A stretch of 64,000 bases of DNA from Dreissena polymorpha (taxonomy: Eukaryota > Mollusca > Bivalvia > Myida > Dreissenidae). The DNA is taken from the NCBI RefSeq assembly GCF_020536995.1, contig NC_068366.1:69565297-69629296 (forward strand), read 5' to 3'. The notes under the pieces are model-generated. The model saw only the letters and a program-made list of their open reading frames with translations. It was not told the DNA's origin and did no database searches. The translations under genes and the position numbers were made by a program. This document shows positions 51,322 through 63,275 of the stretch, piece by piece; the stretch's first letter is position 1, and every line of letters starts with the position of its first letter.

Positions 51322-52053
51322 TTTTCGTTTTTCAGCATGCACTTTTAGGTAAGACTCCGAATGTGTATATGTTTATGCCCTGTTAAAGATCGGGTCAATA
51401 CGACCCAAGGCAGCCAGACTCGCTATGCCTATTGGTGGAGAAAGAAGAAGTCCCAACAAATGACGTTTGAAATCTAGGCGAATATTGAAATCCAACAGGT
51501 TACTGCAATTTTGATTTCGTTACTCAATATATACACATTCATGAGAAAATACTAGGGGCTGTATAGTCTATGAACAAAAAGTTAAGTATTTTCACTCGCA
51601 CTTGAGCACTCGCGATTTTGTTTTCGCACTTTACTTAAAATAATATTTCCCGGTACTACCCCAAAAGTAGAATTAAATTATATCAAACACGCAACGTGTT
51701 AAATAGGCTGCACCATTAAGAGAGTTACACATATTTCAGCATGTGGTCCATGGTTGTTGAAAAGAAAATCATTATAACACTGAAATTATGCACTAAAGTC
51801 AGCAAATCGTCACAATAAAACGCACATCAATAAAACTAGGGTAAACCGGTGATTCACAAAATCAGGGTTAAGGTGTGAATGCCGTATATACTTGACTGAA
51901 GTACCGAATAGTTATTACTATATTCATATAACACTTTTATTTATACAATTGTTTTACAATCGGCAAACATAACACAAAACTAGTAGAGAGTGTAATTAAC
52001 AATTGATACGTACACTTATTCTTATCAGTTTTTAATGGCAGTTTTTATATCAC

Positions 52054-52412
52054 ATGCGGATTAATAACCTAGAAGACATGTTGAAGCAACAACACGCACG
52101 TATTTATGAGAAAAATGAGAAATACAAAGCACTAGCTAAGATAATAAACGAAAGCAAGGTAACGAAGGTAAAGATTACACCGCTTGGAAAAACTCATAGA
52201 CACACAGTTAGAAACTATCAAAACATTACAGAAAAAAACGCGAAAGATTTTCCACGCCGGATTATTTACCATACACTTAAGACGCTTCTGCAAACATGAG
52301 CGATAAGGTCAAGCAGTTAGGAGATGATATAAAAAATACAAATAAAGAGGAGATGGCAGATTTGGATCGGGGTTTCGATTCAATTTTTATCTCAACAAAT
52401 GGTTTTTCTTAA
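52054..52412 (+). pseudogene. Broken coiled-coil protein fragment
   Basis: Three short plus-strand segments in different frames have coiled-coil composition: 'NLEDMLKQQHARIYEKNEKY' (near 52064), 'LEKLIDTQLETIKTLQKKTR' (near 52183) and 'MSDKVKQLGDDIKNTNKEEM' (52296 onward, stop at 52410-52412). Their order and charge pattern suggest one ancestral heptad-repeat region, perhaps of a TRIM-like protein, broken by frame changes. A possible splice donor (aagcaag|gtaacg) follows the first segment, so part of this could be an exon. The family is not certain. Confidence 0.35.
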
Positions 52413-52599
52413 CTAGTGAATTGAGCCTGCGCTATTTAATTAGTCATAATGGTAAATTGTATAATTTTAACATTATTTTAATTCGTAAATTATATAATGA
52501 TAATTATATGATAAACACATATTTGACGAACAACTGTAACGTTGTACTCGCTATTTCACAGTATACTCTGTTCTTACACAAATGGTAGACGCGGATAGT

Positions 52600-52980
52600 T
52601 TAACGTATTGTAAATGGACATTTAATATGTTTCAGAGAAAACAGTTTCGATAAAGGGCTATTCGTAGCGTTGAAACTCACATTGCATTTACGGCTGTCAA
52701 ACTGAAAACGCAAGATGGAATTGGAGTCAACCAAAATATCCTCTTTGACAACATAATTGTAAATAACGGAGGGGCCTTCCACTTGCAGCATGGCGTATTT
52801 ATAGTATCCGTCGCTCGTTGTTATGAACATGATTCTGTTTTCGGAGCAGAGCTTTTGTCTTTTAGTGGTGTTCGTCTGTTTCCATTGTAAATTATTAAAA
52901 ATTGTTTTGCAATAACTAAACCTTTTTTGATGTATTATGTCGATATGAATATGCGAGTGAAACTTTAAAGCGGCGGTCAA
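52600..52980 (-). CDS. Hypothetical open frame, 126 codons
   Basis: A minus-strand frame containing 'ITTSDGYYKYAMLQVEGPSV' and 'LVDSNSILRFQFDSRKCNVS'. The middle reads more like protein than the usual chance frames here, but no domain was recognised and no neighbours support it. It may be an exon or chance. Confidence 0.2.
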   Translation of the reverse strand: MTAALKFHSHIHIDIIHQKRFSYCKTIFNNLQWKQTNTTKRQKLCSENRIMFITTSDGYYKYAMLQVEGPSVIYNYVVKEDILVDSNSILRFQFDSRKCNVSFNATNSPLSKLFSLKHIKCPFTIR

Positions 52981-53015
52981 CCAGATTAACGAAAAAAGAA
53001 AACTTCTAAAATACC

Positions 53016-53224
53016 GTCATTAAATGCTTTATATTGATAAATTCAAACATTGGATCTTAAAATCTCCAATAAAAAATCAAGAATAAGAGGAAAAAACTGA
53101 AAAAAGTTACCCTGAACAGGGCTCAAACCACTGAACCCTGGAGCGTTGTATTCTATACTTTATATAAGCAATCCTCGTAGTTTCGCAAATATATAACGAC
53201 AACAACAGAACTCTCCAAATTACC
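53016..53224 (-). mobile_element. TTAA-MITE family, truncated copy D
   Basis: It starts inside the family sequence at 'gtcattaaatgctttatatt' and ends at 'acaacagaactctccaaatt'. Both inverted ends are missing and the tRNA-like part is shortened (B box 'ggtttgagccctg' on the minus strand). Confidence 0.75.
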
Positions 53225-53861
53225 TGATAGACATATTCAGTAAAATTTTATTACCGAAAATACTGAAAAAATGAAAACTTAACAACATTTTTCAAGTTAT
53301 TAAATATACCAGTCGTGATATTTTAATCATTATAAACTAATAGTTGTAAACAATACAGTATTTTAGAATTTAAGATATATAGCAATCTGGTTGGCCGCCC
53401 ATTTAAAAAACTTAGATATATCTAATTGTATATTTTATCCTTACGGACTTTTTCTAAAGACTAGCTTGCCATGCGCATATTAAACCAACGTTTTTTTATC
53501 AACAAAAGTAAACTGCTTCAATAATCATAAGAAACAGGAACTATAGTCTACAACAGTCAGCAATTTGCAAAGAATAATTCAGTGATAATATTCAGATGTC
53601 GATTATTAGAGCGCTTAGGGTAACCATTTCCATCTTTTTAGCACATAAAGTAATACCTAATAGATTAACCAGTTATCGCCGAACAATGCTTTAAGGACGT
53701 ACGCGGCAGTTTAGTTTCACGCAGATTTGTTTTTACTGTAACACCGGCTGCGCAATATGTGTATGGTTTATTCGGATAGTCGTTATGTCTAATAAGGGAA
53801 TAATATCAAGAAAGTCGCCGAAGTTACAACAACGGTAATGACGGCTTAAGAAGCAGTCAAA

Positions 53862-54080
53862 GTGAAGTGCAGCATCAATTGGTTCAGAAACGCGGCGATA
53901 CTGCCACCTTGCGCCAAGGCCAACAAACGTGACGACTATAATGAGGACGAGGAGTACACAATTTCAGTGGCTACCATGGCTACAATTACAAAGCCGAATC
54001 CGCCAGCATTGGTCGAGCTCTTCCATTACGACATCAAAAACGAAGAGTTTGAGGGATTCTCGGATGTCGATTTCGTGTAA
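53862..54080 (+). pseudogene. Possible pogo/Tigger-like transposase C-terminal fragment
   Basis: The frame encodes 'SINWFRNAAILPPCAKANKR', then an acidic stretch 'DDYNEDEEY', and ends 'FEGFSDVDFV'. The first part resembles the 'TI.NCFR.AGI' helix near the end of pogo-type transposases, which are often followed by an acidic tail. The remainder of a transposase was not found upstream. It could equally be a small unknown exon. Confidence 0.3.
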
Positions 54081-54894
54081 ATACCTATAACGCAAATGAA
54101 CATTATGAGAACATTATGTGTACCGGTATTTTTTCTGTCTGTATGCCATTCACTTGATCTTGTGTTTATTTGTGAGCTTTAAATAATTTGTTGCAATATT
54201 TTATGTTTGGTAACATCGTAAACAATGTTTAATTTGATATTAAATTAAATTTACCAATAATATATATTATGGTACATGGAATATAAAACTTTTTTCCATA
54301 CAAAAGATATCTGCGTCGTAATCTATATATATATATGGCAAAAAAGTTAAATACCCCCCCCCCCAAACGTGAAGTATCTATTTTCCAATTGAAGAATAAC
54401 TACAGTATATAATGGTTCTAGTTTTACTAAAACTAATTCAAACTTATGTATTTTGAAAATTGTGTATGTGTTATTTGTCATTTTCAACGGCATTCTTAGA
54501 ATTGTACTTATCTGTATATATATATTGACATAGATTTTCGCACAAATAAATTGTATTTGGACCTTTTAACGGTTAACTTGAAATGACTAAGTAGGATGTA
54601 ATAAAGGGTGTACTCGTTGTGTGTGAAAAACAAATAGGAGTAAAAGCACTGGCAAGAAAATTTGAATTATTTTGAACACTTTTCATAAAATACTCCCACC
54701 GTAGTAACATGTGAGGTTTTATCAAATTTTGCTTTGCGGTTTGGAAGTGATTTGAAGACAAAATTAATGAACACATGAAAAACATACATCACAATATCCA
54801 AAAAGCTCGCAATGAGCCAGTTCTTAGTATGTGATCTAAATAATGGTGTGGCTGTTATATCCGTTAAAATGCACTTTAATATTCATTTAATATA
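54081..54894. other. AT-rich stretch, no gene seen
   Basis: It contains a C run at 54353-54363. No coding frame or repeat family was recognised. Confidence 0.55.
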
Positions 54895-57580
54895 TTTTAT
54901 CCCACTTTAACAGCGAATTCGGTTGATAAAAGCCCCGTTGATTAAATTTTATCAACGGCACGAAACGACGTCATCAACTGCCGAATCGGGACTACTTTTT
55001 TCCCACGCACCTTGTCACCTGTATTTGCCAAGTGCATCAATAATAAAAACAATCTCTACTGTTTGTCAATGTTAATGACTTTAAAACAAATAGAAGTAGT
55101 AAAACAACGTGTTTGTTGTCATGTATTGTAATTCAACCTCTAGTATTAGGTAAAGTTGTCACTATGTTGCAAATAGGTTCTGTTGTTGTGGCTCCCCTTT
55201 GACGGAGTCAGTTCAAATTGCTCCCCTTTGACCGTAGAAAACAATCGCCTGCGAAATTCTAATACTTAAAAATGTCTGACGAATTTAACAAAACCAACTC
55301 CTCATTAATTTTGGGTGAATTAAATGATGAAAATGATCAATAAGCAACTGAAACAATGGAATAAACACTAAGCCAGTTCCAGGAACAGTATGGATTTGAT
55401 CCCTCTAATATGTTTACAAATGAGATTGAATTGACAACTGAGAATGAAACCAGCCCCAGTACTTACTTTAGTTCTGATGCACCAATTAGTATGTCATTCA
55501 ATGTCATTCTCCCAACTTTAAATTATATTCTTGACATGCCTGACACTATAGAGTTATTCGATGTTAACCCCACTGATGTCGGTAATTTCATTGTCCAGAA
55601 TGGAAATAAAAAGACTGTAGCGAAGACCTTGTCTGACATAAACACATTTAAATGGTTTCTAATGTCAAAAGCTGAAAGAAAAGAAATCCACCACATAGAA
55701 CCAACTCTTCTTTATGAGTGTTTGGCCACTTTCCTGCTGTCCCTTAAAAAGTCAAATGGCACAGATTTCGAACCAAGCTCCCTCCGTGGCATCATCGCTA
55801 GTGTTGATATGCACCTGAAACGACATCGCTATGGATGTTCAGTCATACCAGGGAGGGGAGCCCAATTTGCACTCACAAGGGACACTTACAATGCAAAGAA
55901 AAAAGTCTTAAGAGGCAGGTAAAATTAAGATGAACGGTTATAACTAAACGAAATTGTCAAAATATCGTATTGACCAGAAAACGTACCATTTATGACAAAA
56001 TTGGGAAAAAGTGTAGTCTGTACGAAACTATTACGCTGGCGACATAAATTTGCAATTAATAAATAAAAATCGAATAGTCACATTAAACAGTAAAACTTTA
56101 AGCCTACGAAAGATAGAATACAAAAAATAAATTTGAAATAAAAAATATAGTCGAAAAGGTAAATGAAACAGTATAAGAAATATACATCACCAATTTAAGG
56201 TCAGGGAAACCGTTCTAGGGAGGCCAATCTGCTGAGTGATACCGACATCGATCTGCTCTGGGAGAAAGTGATCATTGGCACCGAGTCTCTGAAGGCCTTG
56301 TTAAATACAACCTGGTTGAACATTTCGGCTTGCGAGGAAACACGGAGCAATACAATTTGCGGTAAGAAACCGTTTTAACACACAAACACACAAAATATGT
56401 ATCAATTGTTTTTATTATTTTGCACCCCATTTCACAAAGTACACCAGCTTCAACTTAAATTATGTCATCTATTGTTGTTCATATCCGACGTAAAATAAAG
56501 ATTCTTGAATCGTGTGTCTTGTTAGGTGGGGAGACGTTCGTCTCTGTGTGGACTCGAATGGTGTGGAGAATCTCGAGTTAAACGAGCGTCAAACGAAAAC
56601 ACGCACAGGAGAGAACATCGCTGACATAAGAAAAGTGTCTCCCAAGATGTTCGGCACTTCTGGACCAAGAAATCATGTGTTAATTTAGAAGCTGTACTCA
56701 GATATGCGTCCATCTGATTTATCTTCAGATCAGCACCCTGTCTACCTGGCAATACGCACAATTGACACTGCATCCCAGTGGTTCTTGCGTCAACAATTGG
56801 GTGTCAACAAGCTAGGTCAGATGCCGAAGGCCATTGCAAAAGACGCCGGCTTTTCCGAGCACAAGAGAATAACGAACCACTCAGTTTGCAAATTCCTGGT
56901 CCAAAAACTTCAATGCAAACATTCCACCCACTGAAATCATGGCCATAACAGGGCACAAAAATGTCCAGTCCATAACCAATTATTCCACCATATCTGTTGA
57001 TCAGCAGCAAAAGTGTTCCAACATTCTTGCTCAGTCAAGTAAATGTAACAACCCCACAGCTTCCTCTTATTTCCCTTTATGAACTGAAACTATGGCCGAA
57101 ATGCAGCCTAGACAACCACCGTCTACCGTTGAACAAGTTGATGTTCGCCCCACCCAGTCACTTCACCAGCAAATGTCTTTCTCTCGTTCGAACTACTTTG
57201 CCTCACAATTCTTTGGAGCCACTTTCCACATTCAAAATTACAATGTATATAATTAGTTAAATTTGAGTTATAATTTTTATTTCGTCACGAAATAACCACA
57301 TATTCTAACAAAGAGGCAAATATTTTGCACCTCGTGATCGATTTGATAGTTTGATATTGAACGTGAAATGTGTGTGGTGGTAGGCTACGTTGTAAACAAA
57401 TGTAGTTCCTTGTTTATAACAACTAAATGTTATATTGATTTTAAGACACTTTTAGATTTGCAATTCAATATGAATACAATTGTAATTAATAACGCACGAC
57501 TCTTTGTCACAGAACGATATTCTGATTTAACTAATTTTGTTTAAATAAAAAGGTTTACTGAATAAAAAGTGGGATAAACA
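54895..57580 (+). mobile_element. Crypton (tyrosine-recombinase DNA transposon) with flanking inverted sequence
   Basis: The recombinase pseudogene at 55272-57082 is bracketed by 'TTATCCCACTTT' (about 54898-54909) and its complement 'AAAGTGGGATAA' (about 57566-57577). Cryptons are not known for terminal inverted repeats, so these may belong to the element, to its insertion site, or be chance. A dyad at 54921-54958 ('ccgttgat...atcaacgg') and a hairpin at 57596-57672 lie next to them. Confidence 0.55.
55272..57082 (+). pseudogene. Crypton tyrosine recombinase (DUF3504 type), inactive
   Basis: This family cuts and joins DNA with an Arg-His-Arg-Tyr site. 55410-55918 gives the N-terminal SAM-like part ('TLSDINTFKWFLMSKAERKE', 'LRGIIASVDMHLKRH'). 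56205-56361 gives 'DTDIDLLWEKVIIGTESLKA', then, one frame over, 'HFGLRGNTEQYNLR', and a clean phase-keeping intron (56362-56525, gtaag to ttgttag). 56526 on gives 'WGDVRL', 'LNERQTKTRTG', a TAG near 56686, 'QWFLRQQLGVNKLG', 'NHSVCKFLVQKL', then after a shift near 56915 'MAITGHKNVQSITNYST'. The second active-site Arg (usual NHS-A-R-K) is Cys here; the His and the presumed Tyr remain. An in-frame stop near 55340 follows the first ATG. The join across 55919-56204 does not keep frame simply. It is a decayed transposon rather than a host KCTD1- or ZMYM-type domestication. Confidence 0.85.
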
Positions 57581-57595
57581 GAATAATAGTTTTGT

Positions 57596-57672
57596 GTTGA
57601 TTATATATCAGATTTATCATGCTTTTTGTTTTCTAAGCCTCGCATGATAAACCTGATCTATAATTAACACTA
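57596..57672. repeat. Hairpin, ~29-base arms
   Basis: 'gtgttgattatatatcagat' plus 'ttatcatgc' mirrors 'gcatgataaacctgat' plus 'ctataattaacac' with a few mismatches around a 19-base loop. It sits just past the right flank of the Crypton. Confidence 0.7.
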
Positions 57673-57679
57673 ACCTATA

Positions 57680-58590
57680 ATTCTCTATTTAAGTAATAAT
57701 CTAGTGGATTTTCATGGTGCACCATGTAATGACATAATTTTACATTATTTGCTTAGTTATTCATGGTTCTTCTTGCTCTAGAGAGTGATTTTCTAAGGTG
57801 TATTTAAAGTTAAATCTTAAAGATGTTGTATAATTGATTCTCTTAAAAGCTGTGTATTGTTTCAAAATGGATTATATGTGTTTATAGTATATCATTTGCC
57901 TTTTTGCCATTGTTAAGTATCCATTCAACGATGCACATTAAAAATTCATAAATCACTAAAAAACGAAAAGAGCTTCCATCAACAGCAGCCTGACAGTGGT
58001 GGAGATCACAAGAGCCATGAGGAGGACCCCCATTTTGCCAGGATAGGTTTTCTGAGATAATTGATCAAAGCAACAGAAGGAACTTAACTTGTTTTAAGCT
58101 GAAGGAACCGTAACACTTATGTCTTAAGAATGGGAGAAAATAACGTATCACTTACGATTCACGATTTTAACAATATTCAACCCCATTTGATCTTTAGAAA
58201 TGTCCTTCTGACCAAATACAAATAAAAAAAATATTTTACAATACTGCACTGTGAGAGCTCAATCAGTCTTACGCGCGTTCTTTCAATGCCCTTGACGAGG
58301 AGGGAAATTCTGACTATAAAAATACATGTATATTAGGTAAATATATTACTATTTCACGTACACACTCAGTAACCATCTTCAAATAGTTAATGACAATGAA
58401 CCTGATTTAACATAATATCCGTTCCTGAATGATAATTATGTCCAGTATCCCACCTCATTTTGCTCATAACATGTATACGCAGTTATCGCATAGAGAACCC
58501 GTAAACTCTAAAGAATACCGCTGGGCGTTTAATCCATTTCCGAACATGTTCCCGTTTAAGTCCTGGTTAGCTTCAGCGGCAGATCTTGAC
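57680..58590. other. AT-rich stretch, no gene seen
   Basis: A GC-richer patch at about 57965-58090 ('aaagagcttccatcaacagc...ggaggaccccc') might be an old coding remnant, but no frame was recognised. Confidence 0.5.
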
Positions 58591-58594
58591 TGTG

Positions 58595-58700
58595 TTCCTA
58601 CGTGCAAATTAGCACAAAAATGTTAAATAACATGTATGCAATCCGCACAGGCTAATCAGGGACGACACTTTATACCAATATGTTTTTTTTTCCAGTTCTT
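58595..58700. mobile_element. Fold-back repeat ('gctaatcagggacgaca' family), partial copy
   Basis: 'tccgcacaggctaatcaggg' followed by 'acgacactttata' is the family core. It stops at the left edge of duplication unit 2. Confidence 0.65.
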
Positions 58701-59929
58701 CTTTAATGCTTTGAGCTTTTATGCGTGAATACGTTCCGCTCAACGTTCATCCTGATAAAACAAAATTCCATGTAAAAAATAAGTCTCAAGAATGTCTTTA
58801 AAGTCGAGTTCAATCAACCTAAAACATCGTAACAAACATGTTACCATCGACATCTGTTAGCGTATTTTTGTGGAGAAATGCTTGAAACCTTGTCACATCG
58901 GCTGCTAAAGTTTTGAAATGACGATTCAATCTAGCTAATTGAGGTGCCGGAGATAGTCGATGTATCACGATTGGTTGATGAGACACGCGATGTATCACGA
59001 TGGGTTGATTAAACACGCGATATATCTTGCGGAGGACTCCGGAGAGAGTCTATGCATAGTTTTGGCATATTTTCAAATTCGGAATACTCGGCGTTATCCA
59101 CTGCAAAAACTTACCTCCATGAACTTTTGACATGTTTGAAATTAGACTAAAATCTTTATTTGGCGAGCACACCATATAACATGAGTTGTTTTAATTATGG
59201 ATATATATTAATGATCTGTTTGTGTTTATTTATGGCAGAACATTGTTTATGTGACTCATATTAACGATTAAAGTGATGATTATCAGTTGCAACTCCCAGT
59301 GGCCCGGAGGGTCAATAGCTGGAAATATGATTATTACATAAAGGTATTTTTCGTTTTAAAGTCTCATCTTGGCGACAATTCAGTTTATGAGGAAAGTGTC
59401 GTTACTGATAAACCTTGATATGAATGTTATTTCTGCATTCAGAGTCCGAGATATGTTTAAAATGTTCGGTTAGCTAGTTTCTCAAGGTAGGCTTGAGTTA
59501 TTTCTTTAAAACTTTAAAATGCCTACTGCATATTAAAACAATGAAAACCAATGCCAATTTTGGTTTTTCTAGTTAAAAATTTGTCAACATTCGAGGCCAG
59601 TTTACACCTAAACATTTGCATATATACTGAAAAGGCAGGTTAACGTTTCGCGGTAAGCTAGTTTGCAGTGGATTAAGGGTTTCATTCAAACTAAAACATT
59701 TGTTCCCCATATAAACACGACCCCATCTAAAAAATGTCTTCTAAATCTAGTCTGGACTTTGTCATAAGGAAGGACTTTTTAACATTTTGAAATCGTACAT
59801 ATTTGCTTAAAAGACAGTTTACAGTACATCAAAATAGATATTTTCTTCAAACTTTATAATTATGTAGATACATTGATCAAGACACTCTATTAACTCATTA
59901 AGCACTAATCAAACAACATACATAAATGG

Positions 59930-60150
59930 ACCAATCTCTGTTAAAATGGGTAAAATGCATATCCGCAAAGGCTAATCAGGGACGACACTTTCCGATTTAA
60001 TTATATTTCTCTTTAAAAGAAAATCTCTTCAGCGCAAAAATACAGTTAAGGCGGAAAGTGTCGTCCCTGATAAGCTTGTGCAGACTACACATGGTAATAT
60101 GGGACACTTTTTGCACATGCATTTAACCCATTTTCACACAGCACGGCTCA
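59930..60150. mobile_element. Fold-back repeat ('gctaatcagggacgaca' family), best copy
   Basis: 'ggctaatcagggacgacact' plus 'ttccg' (59971-59995) mirrors 'cggaaagtgtcgtccctgat' plus 'aagctt' (60052-60077) around a core with 'ctctttaaaagaaaatctct'; then 'gggacactttttgcacatgc' and 'atttaacccattttcacaca' close it. It is absent from duplication unit 1 near 6140. Confidence 0.8.
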
Positions 60151-60850
60151 AATATATATCAATACCTGGCGAGATATGCACATTGCATGCATGATATCAA
60201 GGTCAATGTTACCTTTTAATAAAATTACAATATGGAATATGTGTAGTATTTAAACAAAAAATACCTATTTTCATGACACTGAATACATAAATGTGTTCCA
60301 ATTAAAACTTCAATCAGGTTGCAGATGGGATCAATTAAACAATTGCTGAATGTTGATAAAAATGTCTGCTCAATTATTCTTTACAATTGAACTTTTGTAT
60401 TGAGAATTTTCAGTAAATGTCTTATTATAATATCTAGCATGAGATTTCATATGGAGTGTTTGGGGTAAAGGTCACTGTTTGAAGATATTGAGTAATTGTT
60501 TCCACAAAATAACTTGAAAATAAAATTGAGTTATTGCAATTAAACATTATACATATACAACTTGTGTCAATGGATTGCACATTCAATTGGGGGGGGGGGA
60601 CGGACGGAATAACCATCGTTAATCGCACACGTACTAAATCAGTCAATAACATTTACAATTAAAAGAACATTCAAAACGCGCTGTAATTCGACAGCGCTTG
60701 TTATTTAGGTGTATTTATTGTTGTTATTCATGTTTGCCATACACCATATCTGATACACAAACATACATTCATGTTTGGTATTTGAAACTATGTTATTTTA
60801 TTTCGAACTCAAGTAAATGTTTACGTTAAAACGCGTAACTAATTGTTTAA

Positions 60851-61318
60851 GGCCTTTTCACAGATTTTAAATGCTATATATTAATATATGTAAACATGTT
60901 ATCTAAAAATCTCCAGTAAACAAACAAGAATAAAGTTTAAGAAAGAAAAAAAGGAACCCTCAACTGGGCTCAAACCACTGACCCCTGGAGTAAAAGTCCA
61001 TCGCTTAGACCACACGGCTATCCGTGCTCATGCAATGAGTGATGTATTTTATACTTTATATAAGCAATCCTCGTAGTATCCCAAAATATAATGGCAACAA
61101 CAGAACTCTCTAAATTATTCAATCGTTTTTCGTTGACACGCTTTTATAATTTTGGTGTCTTTAAATCGTCAAAAGATGCAGATAATGGATATATTAGAGC
61201 ATGGTAAATGTTCAGTATTACTGTTTCCACACAAATATCATAACTAAAACGAAACTTTGCGAATCTGATTTTTTTTTATAAATAATTTTGTCAATTTCCA
61301 AAACGTGAAAAAGCCCCT
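60851..61318 (-). mobile_element. TTAA-flanked MITE with internal tRNA-like module, copy E
   Basis: TTAA at 60847-60850 and 61319-61322. The ends are GGCCTTTTCACAGATT and (complement) AGGGGCTTTTTCACG. The module on the minus strand (about 61033-60955) holds TAGCCGTGTGGTCTAAGCG and GTGGTTTGAGCCC, close to tRNA-Leu/Ser. Duplication unit 1 reads 'ccgTTAAattgaatcttatc' at 6695-6714 where this copy would lie, so the empty site has a single TTAA. Confidence 0.88.
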
Positions 61319-61715
61319 TTAAGTGAATCTTATCTTATCTTTTAAGTATGTTCACCTTTTTAAAATAAATAATAATTCTGATCTATATGATAAAACATGC
61401 ATGTATTTGTTTTACTGATATGACTTGTTTAAGTTTTTTATGAATTGTTAAACTTTTAATCTACTATAAAGTACGAATATATAGTGTAACTTGTACTCGA
61501 ACAATCAATACATGATAAGAACAGGGTAACCTTAGTTTATATATATATATACAATTTAGATGATAGTATATTATTTGAGTAAACAATGACAATTGCGTTT
61601 GTTTACTGGTGTATATTGTTTATTTTCTTTACATAATATTTTCAAAAACAATTGGACATTATGTCAGCTGAAATCGAAAAAAGTGCAATCAGTACACTTG
61701 CGTGTCGTTCAATTT

Positions 61716-61908
61716 ACCAATTATGGTTAGCGTCTAGAAATAAGACCTTGGCAAACAGCGTAGACCAAGATGAGACGCCGCATGATGCTTAAAGTATTTT
61801 CCGTAAGAAACATTATAAATATAGAAATACATATACTAGACATCGCTAATTTTGGAAATAAATTGATCCAATTTAGAAGGATGGGAGAGTCCACTTGGCA
61901 TAAATGGG
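61716..61908 (-). mobile_element. Short repeat ('gcatcatgcggcgtctcatc' family), private to unit 2
   Basis: On the minus strand it runs 'cccatttatgccaagtggac', 'tctcccatccttctaaattg', then AT-rich sequence, and ends with 'tcatgcggcgtctcatcttg' and 'gtctacgctgtttgccaagg'. I recognise this as a common short repeat of Dreissena-like genomes (from memory, not checked). Unit 1 reads straight through ('cgttccaTTAAacattcatg', about 7155-7174). Confidence 0.7.
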
Positions 61909-63275
61909 TTAAACATTCATGACTGATAAGCGGCAGCACTACTTACATTGCTATTACTACCGCTACAGCAGCAACCGCAGTGACATTAACAATAAACATT
62001 CATCATCAACTCATGACATCAAAGGTCAATTCTTTATCCGTATCTTTACACAGAATAAACATGAGTGATCGTTTGGCCGTATAAAACAAACGTTTGAAAT
62101 TAGTTTCTTGCTATAGTAAAGAAATAACCGGATCTGCAATTGGTTTTATGTTAAAAGATAGCAGAACGTGATGAAAATGATAACGCAAACTACACATGCA
62201 TTAAGTCGGCTTCTCCCAGCGCGAGGCTCATACAATATTGCAATTCGTGTTCATACATAAATACTTCTCATGAAGCGATCTCTAAGAATTGCATATGAGG
62301 TGAATGAATCACGGTATATGTTTCTGTTCCTCAAAAGCAAAACTTTTTTCACCAACTTAAACTTGAACGAACGAAGCCATATATGTGCAACTTGATACAT
62401 ATTCGTATTTAACTGAGTGAAGACCTCGATTCAAAAAGCATATGTTTTGTTGCATTGCGTAAACGTCACGGGTATTTAAGTTACTCATGTTGATGACGTA
62501 CTTATGCGACCCCTACTAGTAAGAATTCTAATACCCAACACGAAACATCGAACGCAACTAAATGCTAACACATAATTTGCGTTGACACAAAAGGGTGGTG
62601 CTACAGTGCTAGCCTTACATGCCACTAAGTACTAGCTAAATACGTAAGGTAGTTTCATTTAATTCAAAACATCAATTTTAATACCAATGTCACATATAAT
62701 AACATGTAACAAGAAATAATACACTATGAAACATAATCATTGTCCGGTTTTTCTTTATCACCATTTTAGGCAATGTGCAAACATACATGTTTTGCCATTT
62801 ACCTAACCACACAGATCGTTTATGCAGGCCCGAATTTACTCTTTTGTTAAATTAAATTTTGTTTGTGTAAATGTTAAACTATCTACACCTGTACAAGTAT
62901 ATTTAAACATAACTGGTTATAGTCTGATATACTAGTAATTATTGTGTGTTTATCATATAATTAATTTTATTCTGCATAACAATGAACAATTGAGTTGGTA
63001 TGTACACATCAATGAACACATGAGGAACGTCCGACACACTTTTGTGATTAAACCTTTTTTCAAATCCAGCTAACAACAGTTCACACATAACAATCTTAAC
63101 TAAATGTTACTTTATGTAACTTTGTCAAAATTACTTTTTGCTTCGTTGCATTTAAATATATTTTTTCAATACAAAAACTCGTAACTGCATAAGAATAAGA
63201 AATTATATAAAACAACAACAAGAATCAACCGGGGATAAAAAAACAAGATAAGTATCAATAATATACACATATGTC

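Larger units (their letters stand above)
48080..52050. other. AT-rich stretch, no gene seen
   Basis: Nearly 4 kb with no recognisable coding frame. It contains the hairpin at 50264-50355 and the (TA)n tract at 51255-51318. Confidence 0.55.

Noticed and set aside
55410-57082. Crypton recombinase as a domesticated host gene
   Set aside because: In-frame stops, frame shifts and loss of a catalytic Arg point to a decayed transposon copy.
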